Assembly (NCBI GenBank): GCA_003166475.1 | Contig: PMVV01000308.1 | Location: 10,420-65,018 of the forward strand | Origin: Bryobacterales bacterium | GTDB lineage: Bacteria; Acidobacteriota; Terriglobia; Bryobacterales; Bryobacteraceae | Reading direction: 5' to 3' | Length of the DNA stretch: 54,599 bases | Shown: positions 24,713 to 34,372 of the stretch, one piece after another | Layout: each line of letters begins with the position of its first letter | Numbering within the stretch: position 1 is the stretch's first letter | Notes under the pieces: generated by a model | What the model was told of the DNA's origin: nothing | Databases searched by the model: none | What the model saw: the letters and a program-made list of their open reading frames with translations, nothing else | Made by a program: the position numbers and the translations under genes

Positions 24713-27253
24713 ATGAACGAATTATTCCGGCGTGTCCGCTACCTGCTGCAACGCCGCCGCTTCGACCAGGAACTGGCCAACGACCTCGACTTCCATCGCG
24801 AGATGGCCGACCGCGCCGGCAGCCCGCTGCGCAACACGCTGCAACTACGCGAGGCCGCGCGCGACGCCTGGGGCTGGACCTGGATCGACCGTTTCGCCCA
24901 GGACCTGCGCTACGCCGTGCGGATGCTGCGCAAGTCGCCCGGCTTCACTCTGGCAGCCGTGCTCATGCTGGCCATCGGCATTGGCGTGAACGTGGCCGTG
25001 TTCGGCTTCTTCGATCTGATGGTCCTGCGTCCGCTGAACGTCCGCGACCCCGCCACGCTGCTGCGATTCCATCGCCGTTCTCCGCAAAACTACGCCTTCG
25101 CGATGCCGTATCCGGAGATGGCATTCTTCCGCGATCATTCTCGAACGCTATCTGCCGTCATGGCACTGAACACCACAAAGGTCGCAATGGAAGGCGAAGA
25201 CAAACAAATTGACGCCGCCTTCGTCACCGCGAACTTCTTCAGCGAACTGGGCGCCACGCCGCGGCTCGGCCGGTTGCTCGACCCGTCCCGCGACGAGGCT
25301 CCCGGCGCGCCTGCCGTCGTGGTCCTCGATCAAGGCTTTTGGCAGCGCCACTTCGGCGCCGATCCTCTGGTGATCGGCAAAACCATCCGCCTGAACGACC
25401 AGCCCGTGATGATCGTCGGCGTGGCCGGCAGCGAATTCAGTGGACTCAGTATGAACCAATCGGCCATGTGGGCGCCGCTCACCCAGCAGCCCTATTTCGC
25501 AACCGGCAGCCTCCTGCTGACGGACTTCACGGCCAACAGCGTGCGCATGTGGGGCCGCTTACAGCCGGGCTTCGCGCCCAAAGCGTCCGAGGCGGAACTC
25601 CAGTCGCTGGCGGCGCAGTTGCGCAAACAGCACCCCGCGGAGATCTGGGAGAAGGAGACGCTCCCCAGCGATCCCGGCGGCTACGCCAAGAGCATGATGA
25701 TCGGTGACCGCAGCGGGTCGGGATCGGAAAGCCAGGGTGAGTTGGTTCCCATGATCGCTCTGGTGGCCACGCTCGGTCTTTTGATTCTGGCCGTGGCGTG
25801 CGGCAACCTGGGCAGCCTGCTGCTGGCGCGAGGCGCGGCGCGCGAGCGGGAGATCGCCATTCGCATCGCTGTCGGCGCGGGCAAGAGCCGGCTCATCCGC
25901 CAGTTGTTCACCGAAAGCCTGGTATTGGCCCTGCTGGGATCGATCGCCGGCTTGGCTGTAGGCTGGGCCGCTCAGAGCAGCCTGATGAGGCTGACCGATT
26001 CTCCCGCGTGGCTGAATCCCGCTCCCGATTGGCGCGTCGCGCTCTTCGCCCTCGGCGCGGGATTCGCCTCGGCCATCCTGTTCGGATTGACGCCGGCGCT
26101 GCATGTCGCCCGCCAGCGCCATCGTGCCACTATCGCGCGCCAGATCCTGGTGGGAGCGCAAGTCGCGGCAAGCTGCGTCCTGCTGATCGTCGCCGGACTT
26201 TTGAGCCGTGCTCTCAACCACGCGCTGTCCGCCGATCCCGGCTTCGCCTATCAGCAAGTCATCTCTATCGATCCCGGACTCGGCCGTCACGGCTACACGC
26301 CGGCCAGGGCGCAGACATATATGGAAACGCTGCAAGCGCGCCTGCGTGCGCTTCCAGGAGTCGAATCCGTAGCGCAGGCGCAGAGTCCGCCCTTGGGCCG
26401 CAGATCGGAGATCGCCGGCATCGATATCGATGGGCGCCGGATGCGCGTTCAGGTCAACCGCTTCGATCCGCAGTTCTTTCAGACTATGCGTGTCCCGCTG
26501 CTGCGCGGCCGCAATCTGGTGCGCGGTGAAACGCACGCCGCAGTCGTCAGCGAATCGTTCGCGCGCGCCGCCTCGCCGGGGCAGGACCCATTGGGGAAAA
26601 AGTCTTTCGTCGGCGAGGATGACACCGTCGTGGGAATCGCGGGCAGTGCCCGGCTGGTTAAGATCGAGGATTCCGATTCAGTCGAAGTCTACCTCCCACT
26701 CACGCTGGACGACTTGCCTGGCACTTCGGTGTTGGTTAAGACGTCGGCCGCACCCGAGAATCTCTTGCGCTCCGTGGCATCCGCCGCCAAAGCCATCGAC
26801 CCCAACACCTTCCCCGAGGTACGGCTCATGAAGTCCGAATTCCGCCAGAAGCTGCGTGGCGGGGAATCGAGTGCCCTGGCCGTCAGCGCATTAGGCTCCG
26901 TCGCCGACCTGCTGGCCTGTCTCGGCATCGTGGGAGTGGTGGCCTATGCCGTCTCGCAACGCCCGCGCGAAATCGGCATCCGCATGGCTCTGGGCGCGCG
27001 GCCCGCGCACATTCTGGCGGTAGTGTTGCGCCAGTTCTCGCGTCCCGTGGCCGCTGGCCTGCTCGTGGGCGTGGGCGGCGCGGCGGCGTTGTCGGGACTG
27101 CTGCGCGGCCAGCTTTATGGCCTCAGCAATTTCGATCCGGCCGCTTATCTGGGCGCAATCGCGCTCTTTGTACTCACGGTGCTGGGCGCCGCCCTGTGGC
27201 CTGCCCGTCGCGCGCTGCGCGTTGATCCGATGAAAGCCCTCCGTCACGAGTAG
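24713..27253 (+). CDS. ADOP-type MacB-like permease, first copy
   Basis: About 846 residues. It opens with the conserved cytoplasmic leader of acidobacterial duplicated orphan permeases (MNELFRRVRYLLQRRRF, ELANDLDFHREMADRAG). It then has two MacB_PCD/FtsX modules: membrane helix near 85-105, periplasmic domain, a cluster of helices around residues 345-470 (LGLLILAVACGNLGSLLLAR), a second periplasmic domain, and three C-terminal helices. No ATPase is encoded in the operon, as is usual for this family, and the substrate is unknown. ATG at 24713 is chosen over 24707 because GAGGAG is six bases upstream and the next copy begins the same way. It is three bases from the second permease gene. Confidence 0.92.
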   Translation: MNELFRRVRYLLQRRRFDQELANDLDFHREMADRAGSPLRNTLQLREAARDAWGWTWIDRFAQDLRYAVRMLRKSPGFTLAAVLMLAIGIGVNVAVFGFFDLMVLRPLNVRDPATLLRFHRRSPQNYAFAMPYPEMAFFRDHSRTLSAVMALNTTKVAMEGEDKQIDAAFVTANFFSELGATPRLGRLLDPSRDEAPGAPAVVVLDQGFWQRHFGADPLVIGKTIRLNDQPVMIVGVAGSEFSGLSMNQSAMWAPLTQQPYFATGSLLLTDFTANSVRMWGRLQPGFAPKASEAELQSLAAQLRKQHPAEIWEKETLPSDPGGYAKSMMIGDRSGSGSESQGELVPMIALVATLGLLILAVACGNLGSLLLARGAAREREIAIRIAVGAGKSRLIRQLFTESLVLALLGSIAGLAVGWAAQSSLMRLTDSPAWLNPAPDWRVALFALGAGFASAILFGLTPALHVARQRHRATIARQILVGAQVAASCVLLIVAGLLSRALNHALSADPGFAYQQVISIDPGLGRHGYTPARAQTYMETLQARLRALPGVESVAQAQSPPLGRRSEIAGIDIDGRRMRVQVNRFDPQFFQTMRVPLLRGRNLVRGETHAAVVSESFARAASPGQDPLGKKSFVGEDDTVVGIAGSARLVKIEDSDSVEVYLPLTLDDLPGTSVLVKTSAAPENLLRSVASAAKAIDPNTFPEVRLMKSEFRQKLRGGESSALAVSALGSVADLLACLGIVGVVAYAVSQRPREIGIRMALGARPAHILAVVLRQFSRPVAAGLLVGVGGAAALSGLLRGQLYGLSNFDPAAYLGAIALFVLTVLGAALWPARRALRVDPMKALRHE

Positions 27254-27256
27254 CTT

Positions 27257-29761
27257 ATGAACCAACTTTTCCGCCGTATCCGGTATCTGTTAAACCGCCG
27301 CCGCTTCGATAGCGAACTGGCCAACGATCTGGAGTTTCATCGCGAAATGGCGGAGCGTGCTGGCACGCCTCTCGCCAATCCGCTGTTGCTCCGCGAGCAA
27401 GCCCGCGACGCGTGGGGCTGGACCTGGATCGATCGCCTGTCCCAAGACGTGTGCTACGCCGCGCGCATGCTGCGTAAATCGCCGGGCTTCACCGCCGCCG
27501 CGGTGCTGATGCTGGCGCTCGGCATGGGCGTCAACGTGGCCGCCTTCGGCTTCTTCGACTTGATGTTCCTGCGTCCGCTGCCGATCCGCGATCCGGCCAC
27601 CGTGCTGAAATTCGCGCGCAGCGGCCCGCAGGGCTACGCGGATAATTTCGTTTATCCTGAAGTGGCTTTCTACCGCGAGCACACCAAGACGCTCTCGGCG
27701 GTAATGGCCTCGGATGACGCCAGAGTGACCATCGATGCCGATGAGCAGCAACTGACTGCCACCTTCGTTACCGCGAACATCTTTGGCGACCTGGGCGCCA
27801 CGGCGCGTCTCGGAAAGTTGCTCGACCCAGCCCGGGACGAAGCCGCGGATGCGGCTCCGGTAGTCGTCCTCGGTGAGGGATTCTGGCAACGCCACTTTGC
27901 CGCGGATCCGTCGATCGTTGGCAAGACTGTCCGCATCAATGGACAGCCGGCTACCGTAGTCGGTGTGGCGTCGAATCAGTTCAGTGGACTCGGTTGGGGC
28001 ACGCCGGACTTATGGGCGCCCATCGCCCAGCAACCGTACTTCGTGAAGAACACCCGGCTGACGGACTTCTCCGATGGCGGCATCAGCGTGCCCATGTGGG
28101 GCCGCCTGCGGCCGGGTGTAACTCCCGGGGCGGCCGAAGCCGAGCTGAAGTCACTGGCGGCCGAGCTGCACCGGCAGCATCCTCAAGAGGTGTGGGAAAA
28201 GGAAAGCCTTCCCAGTGTGCCAGGTGGCTTCGCCAATCGTGTCCGCGGCGAGATGATTCCGGTTCTTGCCCTGGTGGGCGCGCTAGGGCTCTTGATCCTG
28301 ACCGCCGCCTGTGGAAACCTCGGAAGCCTGCTGCTGGCGCGCGGCGTGGCGCGTCAAAAAGAGATCGCCATTCGCGTTGCGGTGGGCGCCGGCCGCGCGC
28401 GCCTCGTCCGCCAGTTGTTTACCGAAAGCCTGCTATTGGCTCTGCTGGGATCCGCCGCGGGACTGGCCTTGGGCTTCGTTGTGCAGCGCGTGCTGATGAC
28501 GTGGGCCGAGGTTCCGGTGTGGATCGATCCATCGCCCGACCGCCGCGTCATCGCGTTCGCCGTTACGTTGGGATTTGCAGCTGCGATCTTGTTCGGGCTC
28601 GCGCCCGCCTGGCAGGCTTCCCGGCAGCGTGCTCGTGGCACCGTTGCCCGGCAGGTCCTCGTAGGAATTCAGGTTGCGGCCAGTTGCGTCCTGCTGATCG
28701 TAGCGGGCCTGCTAGTGCGCGCCATGGATCATGCCATCCGCGCCGACGCGGGCTTTGATTACCGGCAGGTGATTTCCGTCGATCCTGCGCTGCGCGGCTA
28801 TACACCCGCCGCCGCGCGGGCATATTTCACTACGCTCGATGCGCGTCTCCGCAGCGTCCCCGGCATCGAATCGGTTGCGCTGGTTTCGAATCCCCCGTTG
28901 GGCAACCGTTGGACGGTCTTCAAAACCGAAATCGCCGGGCGTGCGGTCAACCTCCACGTCAATCACGTGGATCCGGCCTTCCTGGGCGCCATGAAGATCC
29001 CCGTGCTGCGAGGGCGCAATCTCGTAGCGGGCGACACGCGTGCCGTCGTGGTGAGCGAGTCGCTGGCACGCCTTCGCTGGCCGGCCGAGGACCCGCTGGG
29101 CAAGTCCTTCAAGCTGGGGGACTACACTCTAACGGTCGCTGGAGTTTCGGGCAGCGCACGGCTGGTCTCGCCCGAAGATTCGGATGCGGTCGAGGTATAC
29201 CAACTCGCGCAGGTGGATCTGATGCCCTCCATGGTGGTGATGGTCCGAACTTCGGCCGCGCCCGAGGGACTGCTCCGCCCGGTGGCCTCCATCGCGAAGT
29301 CCATCGATCCGCGGCTGGTACCCGAGGTCCAAATGATGAAGACCGCGTTTGAAGGAAAGCTGAAAACCGCGGAACAGAGCGCCCTGGCTGTGAGCCTGCT
29401 GGGAGCGGTTGCGCTGTTGCTGGCCTGCGCGGGTATTGTGGGGTTGGTAGGCTACGCCGTGCTGCAGCGCACCAGGGAGATCGGCATCCGGATGGCGTTG
29501 GGCGCGCGTCCTGGCAACGTCCTGGCGGTCGTGTTACGCCAGTTTTCCATCCCAGTAGCCGCTGGATTGGCGGTAGGAGTTGGTGGCGCGGCGGCGTTAT
29601 CGAACGTACTGCGATTCCTGCTCTACGGCATCGGCAATCTCGATCCGCTCGCCTATCTGGGAGCCATTGCCGTCTTCGCCGTTACGGTGGCAGTCGCCGC
29701 GCTGATACCCGCCCGGCGCGCACTGCGAGTGGATCCCATGCGGGCGCTGCGTTACGAGTAG
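27257..29761 (+). CDS. ADOP-type MacB-like permease, second copy
   Basis: An 834-residue paralogue of the preceding gene, similar throughout: MNQLFRRIRYLLNRRRFDSE, ELANDLEFHREMAERAGTPL, PGFTAAAVLMLALGMGVNVA, ACGNLGSLLLARGVARQKEI, and the FtsX end EIGIRMALGARPGNVLAVVL. It is somewhat shorter in the first periplasmic domain. The tandem arrangement points to gene duplication, and the two proteins may work as a pair, giving four FtsX modules. It starts three bases after the first copy and is certainly cotranscribed. ADOP proteins are known as a large family in Acidobacteriota, with no defined transported substrate. Confidence 0.92.
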   Translation: MNQLFRRIRYLLNRRRFDSELANDLEFHREMAERAGTPLANPLLLREQARDAWGWTWIDRLSQDVCYAARMLRKSPGFTAAAVLMLALGMGVNVAAFGFFDLMFLRPLPIRDPATVLKFARSGPQGYADNFVYPEVAFYREHTKTLSAVMASDDARVTIDADEQQLTATFVTANIFGDLGATARLGKLLDPARDEAADAAPVVVLGEGFWQRHFAADPSIVGKTVRINGQPATVVGVASNQFSGLGWGTPDLWAPIAQQPYFVKNTRLTDFSDGGISVPMWGRLRPGVTPGAAEAELKSLAAELHRQHPQEVWEKESLPSVPGGFANRVRGEMIPVLALVGALGLLILTAACGNLGSLLLARGVARQKEIAIRVAVGAGRARLVRQLFTESLLLALLGSAAGLALGFVVQRVLMTWAEVPVWIDPSPDRRVIAFAVTLGFAAAILFGLAPAWQASRQRARGTVARQVLVGIQVAASCVLLIVAGLLVRAMDHAIRADAGFDYRQVISVDPALRGYTPAAARAYFTTLDARLRSVPGIESVALVSNPPLGNRWTVFKTEIAGRAVNLHVNHVDPAFLGAMKIPVLRGRNLVAGDTRAVVVSESLARLRWPAEDPLGKSFKLGDYTLTVAGVSGSARLVSPEDSDAVEVYQLAQVDLMPSMVVMVRTSAAPEGLLRPVASIAKSIDPRLVPEVQMMKTAFEGKLKTAEQSALAVSLLGAVALLLACAGIVGLVGYAVLQRTREIGIRMALGARPGNVLAVVLRQFSIPVAAGLAVGVGGAAALSNVLRFLLYGIGNLDPLAYLGAIAVFAVTVAVAALIPARRALRVDPMRALRYE

Positions 29762-29810
29762 GCCACGACGGAACGGCACCGTGCACTTCATTGCAGTGCC
29801 CTCTGCCCTC

Positions 29811-29880
29811 CCCGCATCCCCATCCGCGCGCCGTCGCGGCGACGGGCCACGGGCGCCGGGACGGGCCGCCGGGGGGCGGG
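29811..29880. repeat. Copy of the GC-rich mosaic repeat (short form)
   Basis: CCCGCATCCCCATCCGCGCG then CCGTCGCGGCGACGGGCC, lacking the inner GCCGG of other copies, followed by GGGCGCCGGGACGGGCCGCC. It lies 50 bp past the stop of the second permease. It lacks a U-tract but forms GC-rich stems. Confidence 0.65.
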
Positions 29881-29924
29881 CTGCATATGGCGCGCGGCCT
29901 GGCGCTCGCAAACCACGACCAGCC

Positions 29925-30116
29925 TCAATCGTCGATCGCCGCGCGCACGCGCTCGGTTACCTCGCCCGGAGTCGCGTTCCAGTCGAACGGGATGGAAATA
30001 TCCACCTCGGGGTATGACGTGATCCGCACTGCGAACCTCCGGCGGTCCGGGGCGGCCACGATCCAGCCCTCGAAGCGTTTGCTCAGATGCCGACCGGCAG
30101 CAACCGATTTTCGCAC
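29925..30116 (-). CDS. Short hypothetical protein, GTG start
   Basis: A 63-codon frame whose second half, AVRITSYPEVDISIPFDWNA then TPGEVTERVRAAIDD, has natural protein character (alternating hydrophobics followed by an amphipathic helix). The start is a GTG without a good ribosome site, and the frame stays open a little further upstream into repeat sequence, so the N-terminus may be damaged. It lies between two copies of the GC-rich repeat. No family is recognised. It could be a real small gene or the tail of a lost one. Confidence 0.35.
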   Translation of the reverse strand: MRKSVAAGRHLSKRFEGWIVAAPDRRRFAVRITSYPEVDISIPFDWNATPGEVTERVRAAIDD

Positions 30117-30154
30117 TTCGTGGCAACCGCGTCCGACGAAGCTGCGCTCGCTTC

Positions 30155-30260
30155 ACGCCTTCCGCGCCGCGCATCCCCATCCGCCCGTCGGCGGTCGCGG
30201 CGCCGGACGACGGGCGGCGGGCGCCCGAGCTGGCCGCCGGTCGTCGCGGTGCGGGAAGCG
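30155..30260. repeat. Copy of the GC-rich mosaic repeat (core plus box A)
   Basis: GCGCCGCGCATCCCCATCCG, CCCGTCGGCGGTCGCGGCGC, then GGCGGGCGCCCGAGCTGGCC and GCCGGTCGTCGCGGTGCGGG. The order core followed by a GGCGCC-GGCCGCCGG box is the same as in the array at 37 kb. It lies between the permease operon and the small secreted-protein gene. Confidence 0.7.
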
Positions 30261-30392
30261 CCAGGCATGCTCCGGGCTATTGGCGCTGCGTGCGCTGTCG
30301 CGGCCAGGCGCGCACTATGCGCGGCCGATAACTTAAACTTTTTGTTCGCCGCGGTGTCTAAGTAATCAGAAAGGCTCCTGGGATCCCTTAGC

Positions 30393-30740
30393 ATGCGAAC
30401 AATCCTTCTCTGTCTTTTCTTGGCCGCCACGGCGCTGGCGGCGAATGGCGTCATCGGCAAGTGGCGCGGAACCATCACGACGGACAACGGGCAGATGCCC
30501 GCCTACCTGGCGCTCGAACAATCCGGGGACAAGGTCACCGGTCTGGCCGGCGGTAGCGAGAAAATGGTGTTCAAGATCACGGAGGGCAGCCTGAAGGGCG
30601 ACCGTCTGACTGTCGCCGCGTCGCCCGCCGAAGGCACTGTCCTACGGTTCCTCCTGAAGCTGGACGGGGATTCCCTGGAGGGCGATCTGGAAGAGAACGG
30701 CAACGTCACGGGCGCTGCCAAGCTGACTCGCGAAAAGTGA
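30393..30740 (+). CDS. Small secreted protein of unknown function
   Basis: A 115-residue protein with a signal peptide (MRTILLCLFLAATALAANGV) and a mature domain rich in alternating beta-strand segments: VIGKWRGTITTDNGQMPAYL, ALEQSGDKVTGLAGG, GSLKGDRLTVAA, LDGDSLEGDLEENGNVTGAA. This pattern, starting with G-K-W-x-G and ending with a G-D-L-E hairpin, is typical of small soil-bacterial exported proteins that look like calycin barrels. There is no catalytic motif. The ATG at 30393 has a weak ribosome site. It is monocistronic between a repeat-rich gap and a convergent AsmA-like gene. Confidence 0.75.
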   Translation: MRTILLCLFLAATALAANGVIGKWRGTITTDNGQMPAYLALEQSGDKVTGLAGGSEKMVFKITEGSLKGDRLTVAASPAEGTVLRFLLKLDGDSLEGDLEENGNVTGAAKLTREK

Positions 30741-31007
30741 GATCGTCCGGCGCCACGGCGTTATCTCCGGGCAGTCTGGAGTGTGCCTTGAAGTGTCTCG
30801 TTATCCGGCATGGCGACGCTCCCCGCCTCGAGGCGCTTTCAGCCGACCGGCCCCGCGCAAACCATCGACTTGCGTTCCAAGGTCGAAATAGGCCTCTCAC
30901 CTCCCGCGAATGAGCTTCTCCGCAAATCTACGAGGGCCGAATCGCGGCGTCTTTGGACGCGAACGACTCCCTTGGGTGGTTCCTTGCCCGATGGGGTTAC
31001 GCGATGC

Positions 31008-32585
31008 TCACTTCAAATGCGCCAAGTCCTTCTTCCAATCGATCCCGACCGTGGTATTGCCGTACGAGCCGGTTATTTCAAAAGGAACGATCCGCGTAGA
31101 GCCACGTTTCTTGAACAGCGGGGTGATTGCTTTGAGCACCAGCGCTTTGAAACCCGACGTGGTGTCTGAGAGATGCCCCTGGGTGTCGAGCGTGCCATGT
31201 AAATCGACTCGCTGGTTCAAGACATTGTATGTGCCGTGCACGGCGGTGTCGGCTCCCGGCACCTGAAAACCTCCGTTTGAAATGGCAGCGATCCCATTGC
31301 GAAGCTGAATGTTGCCGCGCACCTGGGAGAGCACGGTTCGGAGATCTTCATCCTGCTCTTTCTTCTTTTCGCCCTGCGCACTTTCGCTAATCCGGTCGAT
31401 GCTGCCCTGGGTGTTAGGACTCGTGAAACGGCTGTCGTTCATGCCGAAGACCATGTCCATGCGAATTTTCTCCAGAAACTTCTGCGGGCCTGGCGGCCAA
31501 AGGAACTTACCAGTCACTTTGACATTGCCGCTCATTCCAGGCTGGTCTCTCGTGAACAGGTACAGCAGATCGTCCACACGCCCTTCCGGTACGGAAAAGT
31601 CGAAGCTCGCGGTTTTGCCCTTTTCCCCCTCACGTCCCGCGATCCAGCCGCGCACCTCAATCCGCGTGCGGCGGAAGCGAGCAACGGCCGGCGTCAGCAG
31701 CACGTCGCCATTGGTGCCATTAACCGTTGCTTCGAACCTAGTGGCCAGGGGAACAGTATGGTTGCTGCCATCTACGCGGAACCCCGAAACGTCCACGCTG
31801 CCATTAGTCTCAACTTGCGAAAGCCGGCCGGAGAACCGGCCGCGTGCATGGGCCACTCCAAAGATGCTCTTGAAATGGCTCAGGTCGATGTTGTCGTACG
31901 TATATGTGCCGGAGACCGGAGTGGCTCCCACGTCGGTGGGATTCCAGGGACCGAACTTGCCCTCGGAGCGAATGACCCCGGGCGGTTCCGTATTGGTCAG
32001 GGTCGCTCGGTACAACATAAGCGCTCCAGAGCCGACATTCGTAATTCCGAGGCGGTCGATCTTTAGGATATACGGCTTCTCCCGGCCATCCTCCCGAATG
32101 AATTCCAGGACGGCGCCGTCTGCCGTGATTTGCGAAATAGCCAGTGACTTTCCACCCGGTCCGGTATTCAGGGCCACGCGATTGTCACCCCCCTCGTGCG
32201 TATCCGGAGGCACGATCATGTGCATACCCACCACCCGAACGGCGGAAAGCCGCTTCGGAGAACTGAATAACCCGGTGATGGTGCCCTGAATCGTCAGTCT
32301 CTCCACGGTAATAATGGGAGCCGCTTCAGGGTGCTTGTGACGGAGGAACCGAATCCCTTCCGCAGTGCACCCGGGAGGAAAGTAAGAATTGGAAAAAGTG
32401 CGGATCTGCACGAGCCGTCCGGAAGCCTCTTCCAGGGCTCTGGTTATGGCATCCTGGGTGAACGGCCAATGAATGGCAAGCACCACAATGCCGGCTGCGA
32501 TCCCGCCGAAAAATACGGCTCCGGCGACTAAGAACCATTTCGGGACCCTGTGCGGAGTGGTGGCGCGAGGTTGCTCGATGAGCAT
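31008..32585 (-). CDS. AsmA-like membrane-anchored envelope protein
   Basis: A 525-residue protein with one N-terminal membrane helix (WFLVAGAVFFGGIAAGIVVL) and a long beta-rich periplasmic part. ALEEASGRLVQIRTFSNSYF and the C-terminal section (GNIQLRNGIAAISNGGFQVP, then AVHGTYNVLNQRVDLHGTLD) are typical of AsmA/DUF748/TamB-like proteins, which form long grooves thought to carry lipids between membranes. The end KDLAHLK, after VGIDWK, also fits that family. It is transcribed alone, with 267 bp to the convergent small gene. The substrate cannot be told from the sequence. Confidence 0.8.
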   Translation of the reverse strand: MLIEQPRATTPHRVPKWFLVAGAVFFGGIAAGIVVLAIHWPFTQDAITRALEEASGRLVQIRTFSNSYFPPGCTAEGIRFLRHKHPEAAPIITVERLTIQGTITGLFSSPKRLSAVRVVGMHMIVPPDTHEGGDNRVALNTGPGGKSLAISQITADGAVLEFIREDGREKPYILKIDRLGITNVGSGALMLYRATLTNTEPPGVIRSEGKFGPWNPTDVGATPVSGTYTYDNIDLSHFKSIFGVAHARGRFSGRLSQVETNGSVDVSGFRVDGSNHTVPLATRFEATVNGTNGDVLLTPAVARFRRTRIEVRGWIAGREGEKGKTASFDFSVPEGRVDDLLYLFTRDQPGMSGNVKVTGKFLWPPGPQKFLEKIRMDMVFGMNDSRFTSPNTQGSIDRISESAQGEKKKEQDEDLRTVLSQVRGNIQLRNGIAAISNGGFQVPGADTAVHGTYNVLNQRVDLHGTLDTQGHLSDTTSGFKALVLKAITPLFKKRGSTRIVPFEITGSYGNTTVGIDWKKDLAHLK

Positions 32586-33445
32586 GTGAACGTACGGGCA
32601 ATTCTATTGCCGCGCGAGTTGACCTTCTTCAAAACCCGGTGGTGATACCGGACTGAACTTCATATCGATCCGCCTTGGGAGCGGGCGCAATAGCAGCGCT
32701 AGGCGCGCGGATAATACCGGGATCTCCGCTCTCCGCCGATAGCTACCCCTCCCCTTGGTCGTGGACAGAACGTCGAGCGCGCGCTCGGCACTTCTCCTCA
32801 ACACACACTGTGTCCGGCGGCCCCGGGGCTAGCCGACCGGAAGTTCGGTATCCCTCAGAATGCTCGACCACTCCTGGTCACCTGACCATATGCGGTCGCT
32901 CTCCTGGCCCCTTCCCTCCAAACACGGTGCGAGACTGATTCTCTGGGAAATCGCTCAATTCGGGCAGGTTGTTTTTCGCCAGTAAAACACTAGAAGGAGG
33001 ACCAAAGATGCCCGATCCACCGTTCAACATACGACTGCGCTGGCGGGGGTGCGGACGCAAATCATGGATGCGGGCGCCTCCCGAGCGCCGACCGACAACG
33101 GCCTGCTGGCGCCCGAGTTTGGCCGCCGGCCTCGCGCGCGGGAAGAGCGCGCGAAGTCGATCGGCGTGCGCTCGCTCAAACAAGCGCTGGTGCTCTCGAA
33201 CGCGCCGGACATCACGACCACCACGGCTGCGCGACCGCGGCATCATCGCCTTGCTCCCCGGCTGTGCGCTGCGCCGGTCCGAGGTGGCGGCGCTCACCGA
33301 TGGGCTACGGCGAGTGGCGGGGTGGCACTTCACGCATGTTCTGCCCGGGGCTGGCGGTTCGCGCATCCTGACGCCGACGGCCGGTTCCGGCGCCAGCAGC
33401 CGGTGTCCGTCGCCGGCCTCACGGCCGTTGGGTCAAACTGAAATC
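32586..33445. other. Intergenic region with degenerate repeat pieces
   Basis: About 860 bp upstream of the YihY-like gene. The frame of that gene stays open to 32969, but this stretch encodes repeat-derived Arg/Pro/Ala-rich sequence and is not counted. Segment 33040-33150 carries degenerate repeat boxes (ATCATGGATGCGGGCGCC, CTGCTGGCGCCCGAGTTTGG, CCGCCGG). GGCACTTCACGCATGTTC at 33323-33340 is repeated exactly at 34585-34602. AAGGAGGACC at 32994-33004 looks like a ribosome site, but the frame behind it is not protein-like. Confidence 0.5.
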
Positions 33446-34372
33446 ATGATCGATCTCTGGACGCTCGGCGGCCTCTCTTGGCGGGAACTGTTCAAACGAA
33501 CCGTGAAGGAATCGTGGGAAGACGAGGTGTTCGGCCAAGCCGCTCGCCTCGCCTTCTACCACTTCCTGGCCCTGTTCCCGGCGCTGCTCCTGGCCGCAAC
33601 AATACTCGGGCGTTTCTCGGGAACAGGTTCCGATCTTCTCAAGACGCTGGAGTCCTTACTCGGCAGCATTCTTCCGGCGCGTGCGTTTGAAATGGTAACG
33701 GGCTTTTTCGCCGAGATCAGCAAAGGCGCTGCACGGCACACAGTCTGGTTCGCGATGTTTGGATCGCTGTGGGCCGCCCTGAACGGCACCTGGGCTGTGA
33801 TGTCGGGACTCAACGCAGCCTACGAGGTTGAAGAGCAGCGATCATGGTGGCGGGTCACGCTTATTGGCGCAGGACTGACCATCGCGCTTGCGGTGCTCGG
33901 GTTTACCTCGCTTGTTCTCCTCTTCTACAGCCGGAAAATGGAGGCCGCGATCATGCAGCGCGTCGGCGTTTCGAACGGCGTTTCTGCAATGTGGCAGGTT
34001 GCGCAGTGGCCCATTCTCGCAGCGATGTTGCTGATCGCCTTCGCCCTGGTGTACCGCTTCGGCCCGAATCTTTCCGACAGAAGAATGCGCTGGAGCACGC
34101 CCGGTGCGGTTATCGCTGTGATCCTCTGGCTGTGTACGTCAGGACTGTTCCGCGGTTATATGGCATATCAGGCATCGAAATACGACCAGGCGTACGGTTC
34201 CGCTGGAGCTCTTGCCATCCTGCTCCTGTGGTTTTACTTTACGGGCGCCGCCATTCTAATCGGAGGTGAGGCAAATTCCGAGATCGAGAATGCCGCAACG
34301 CAGCACGGTCACCCGGATGCGAGCCGCCCCGGAGATCGCCGTCATGGCGGGGTTCCCCCAGAACGCGTTTGA
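33446..34372 (+). CDS. YihY/BrkB-family membrane protein
   Basis: A 308-residue inner-membrane protein with about six hydrophobic helices. The family signatures are present: WEDEVFGQAARLAFYHFLAL, FPALLLAATIL, ARHTVWFAMFGSLWAALNGT, AYEVEEQRSWWRV, LIAFALVYRFGPNL, and SKYDQAYGSAGALAILLLWF followed by YFTGAAILIGGEANSE. The ATG at 33446 is selected because the family sequence begins there. YihY/BrkB proteins are widespread. Proposed transport roles are not proven, and the old RNase BN label is wrong. The C-terminal tail is short and His/Asp/Arg-rich. The stop lies in an imperfect hairpin (GAATCA / TGATTC). Confidence 0.9.
   Translation: MIDLWTLGGLSWRELFKRTVKESWEDEVFGQAARLAFYHFLALFPALLLAATILGRFSGTGSDLLKTLESLLGSILPARAFEMVTGFFAEISKGAARHTVWFAMFGSLWAALNGTWAVMSGLNAAYEVEEQRSWWRVTLIGAGLTIALAVLGFTSLVLLFYSRKMEAAIMQRVGVSNGVSAMWQVAQWPILAAMLLIAFALVYRFGPNLSDRRMRWSTPGAVIAVILWLCTSGLFRGYMAYQASKYDQAYGSAGALAILLLWFYFTGAAILIGGEANSEIENAATQHGHPDASRPGDRRHGGVPPERV

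Noticed and set aside
32969-33445. N-terminal extension of the YihY-like gene
   Set aside because: It is composed of repeat-derived Arg/Pro-rich residues; the family sequence begins at 33446.
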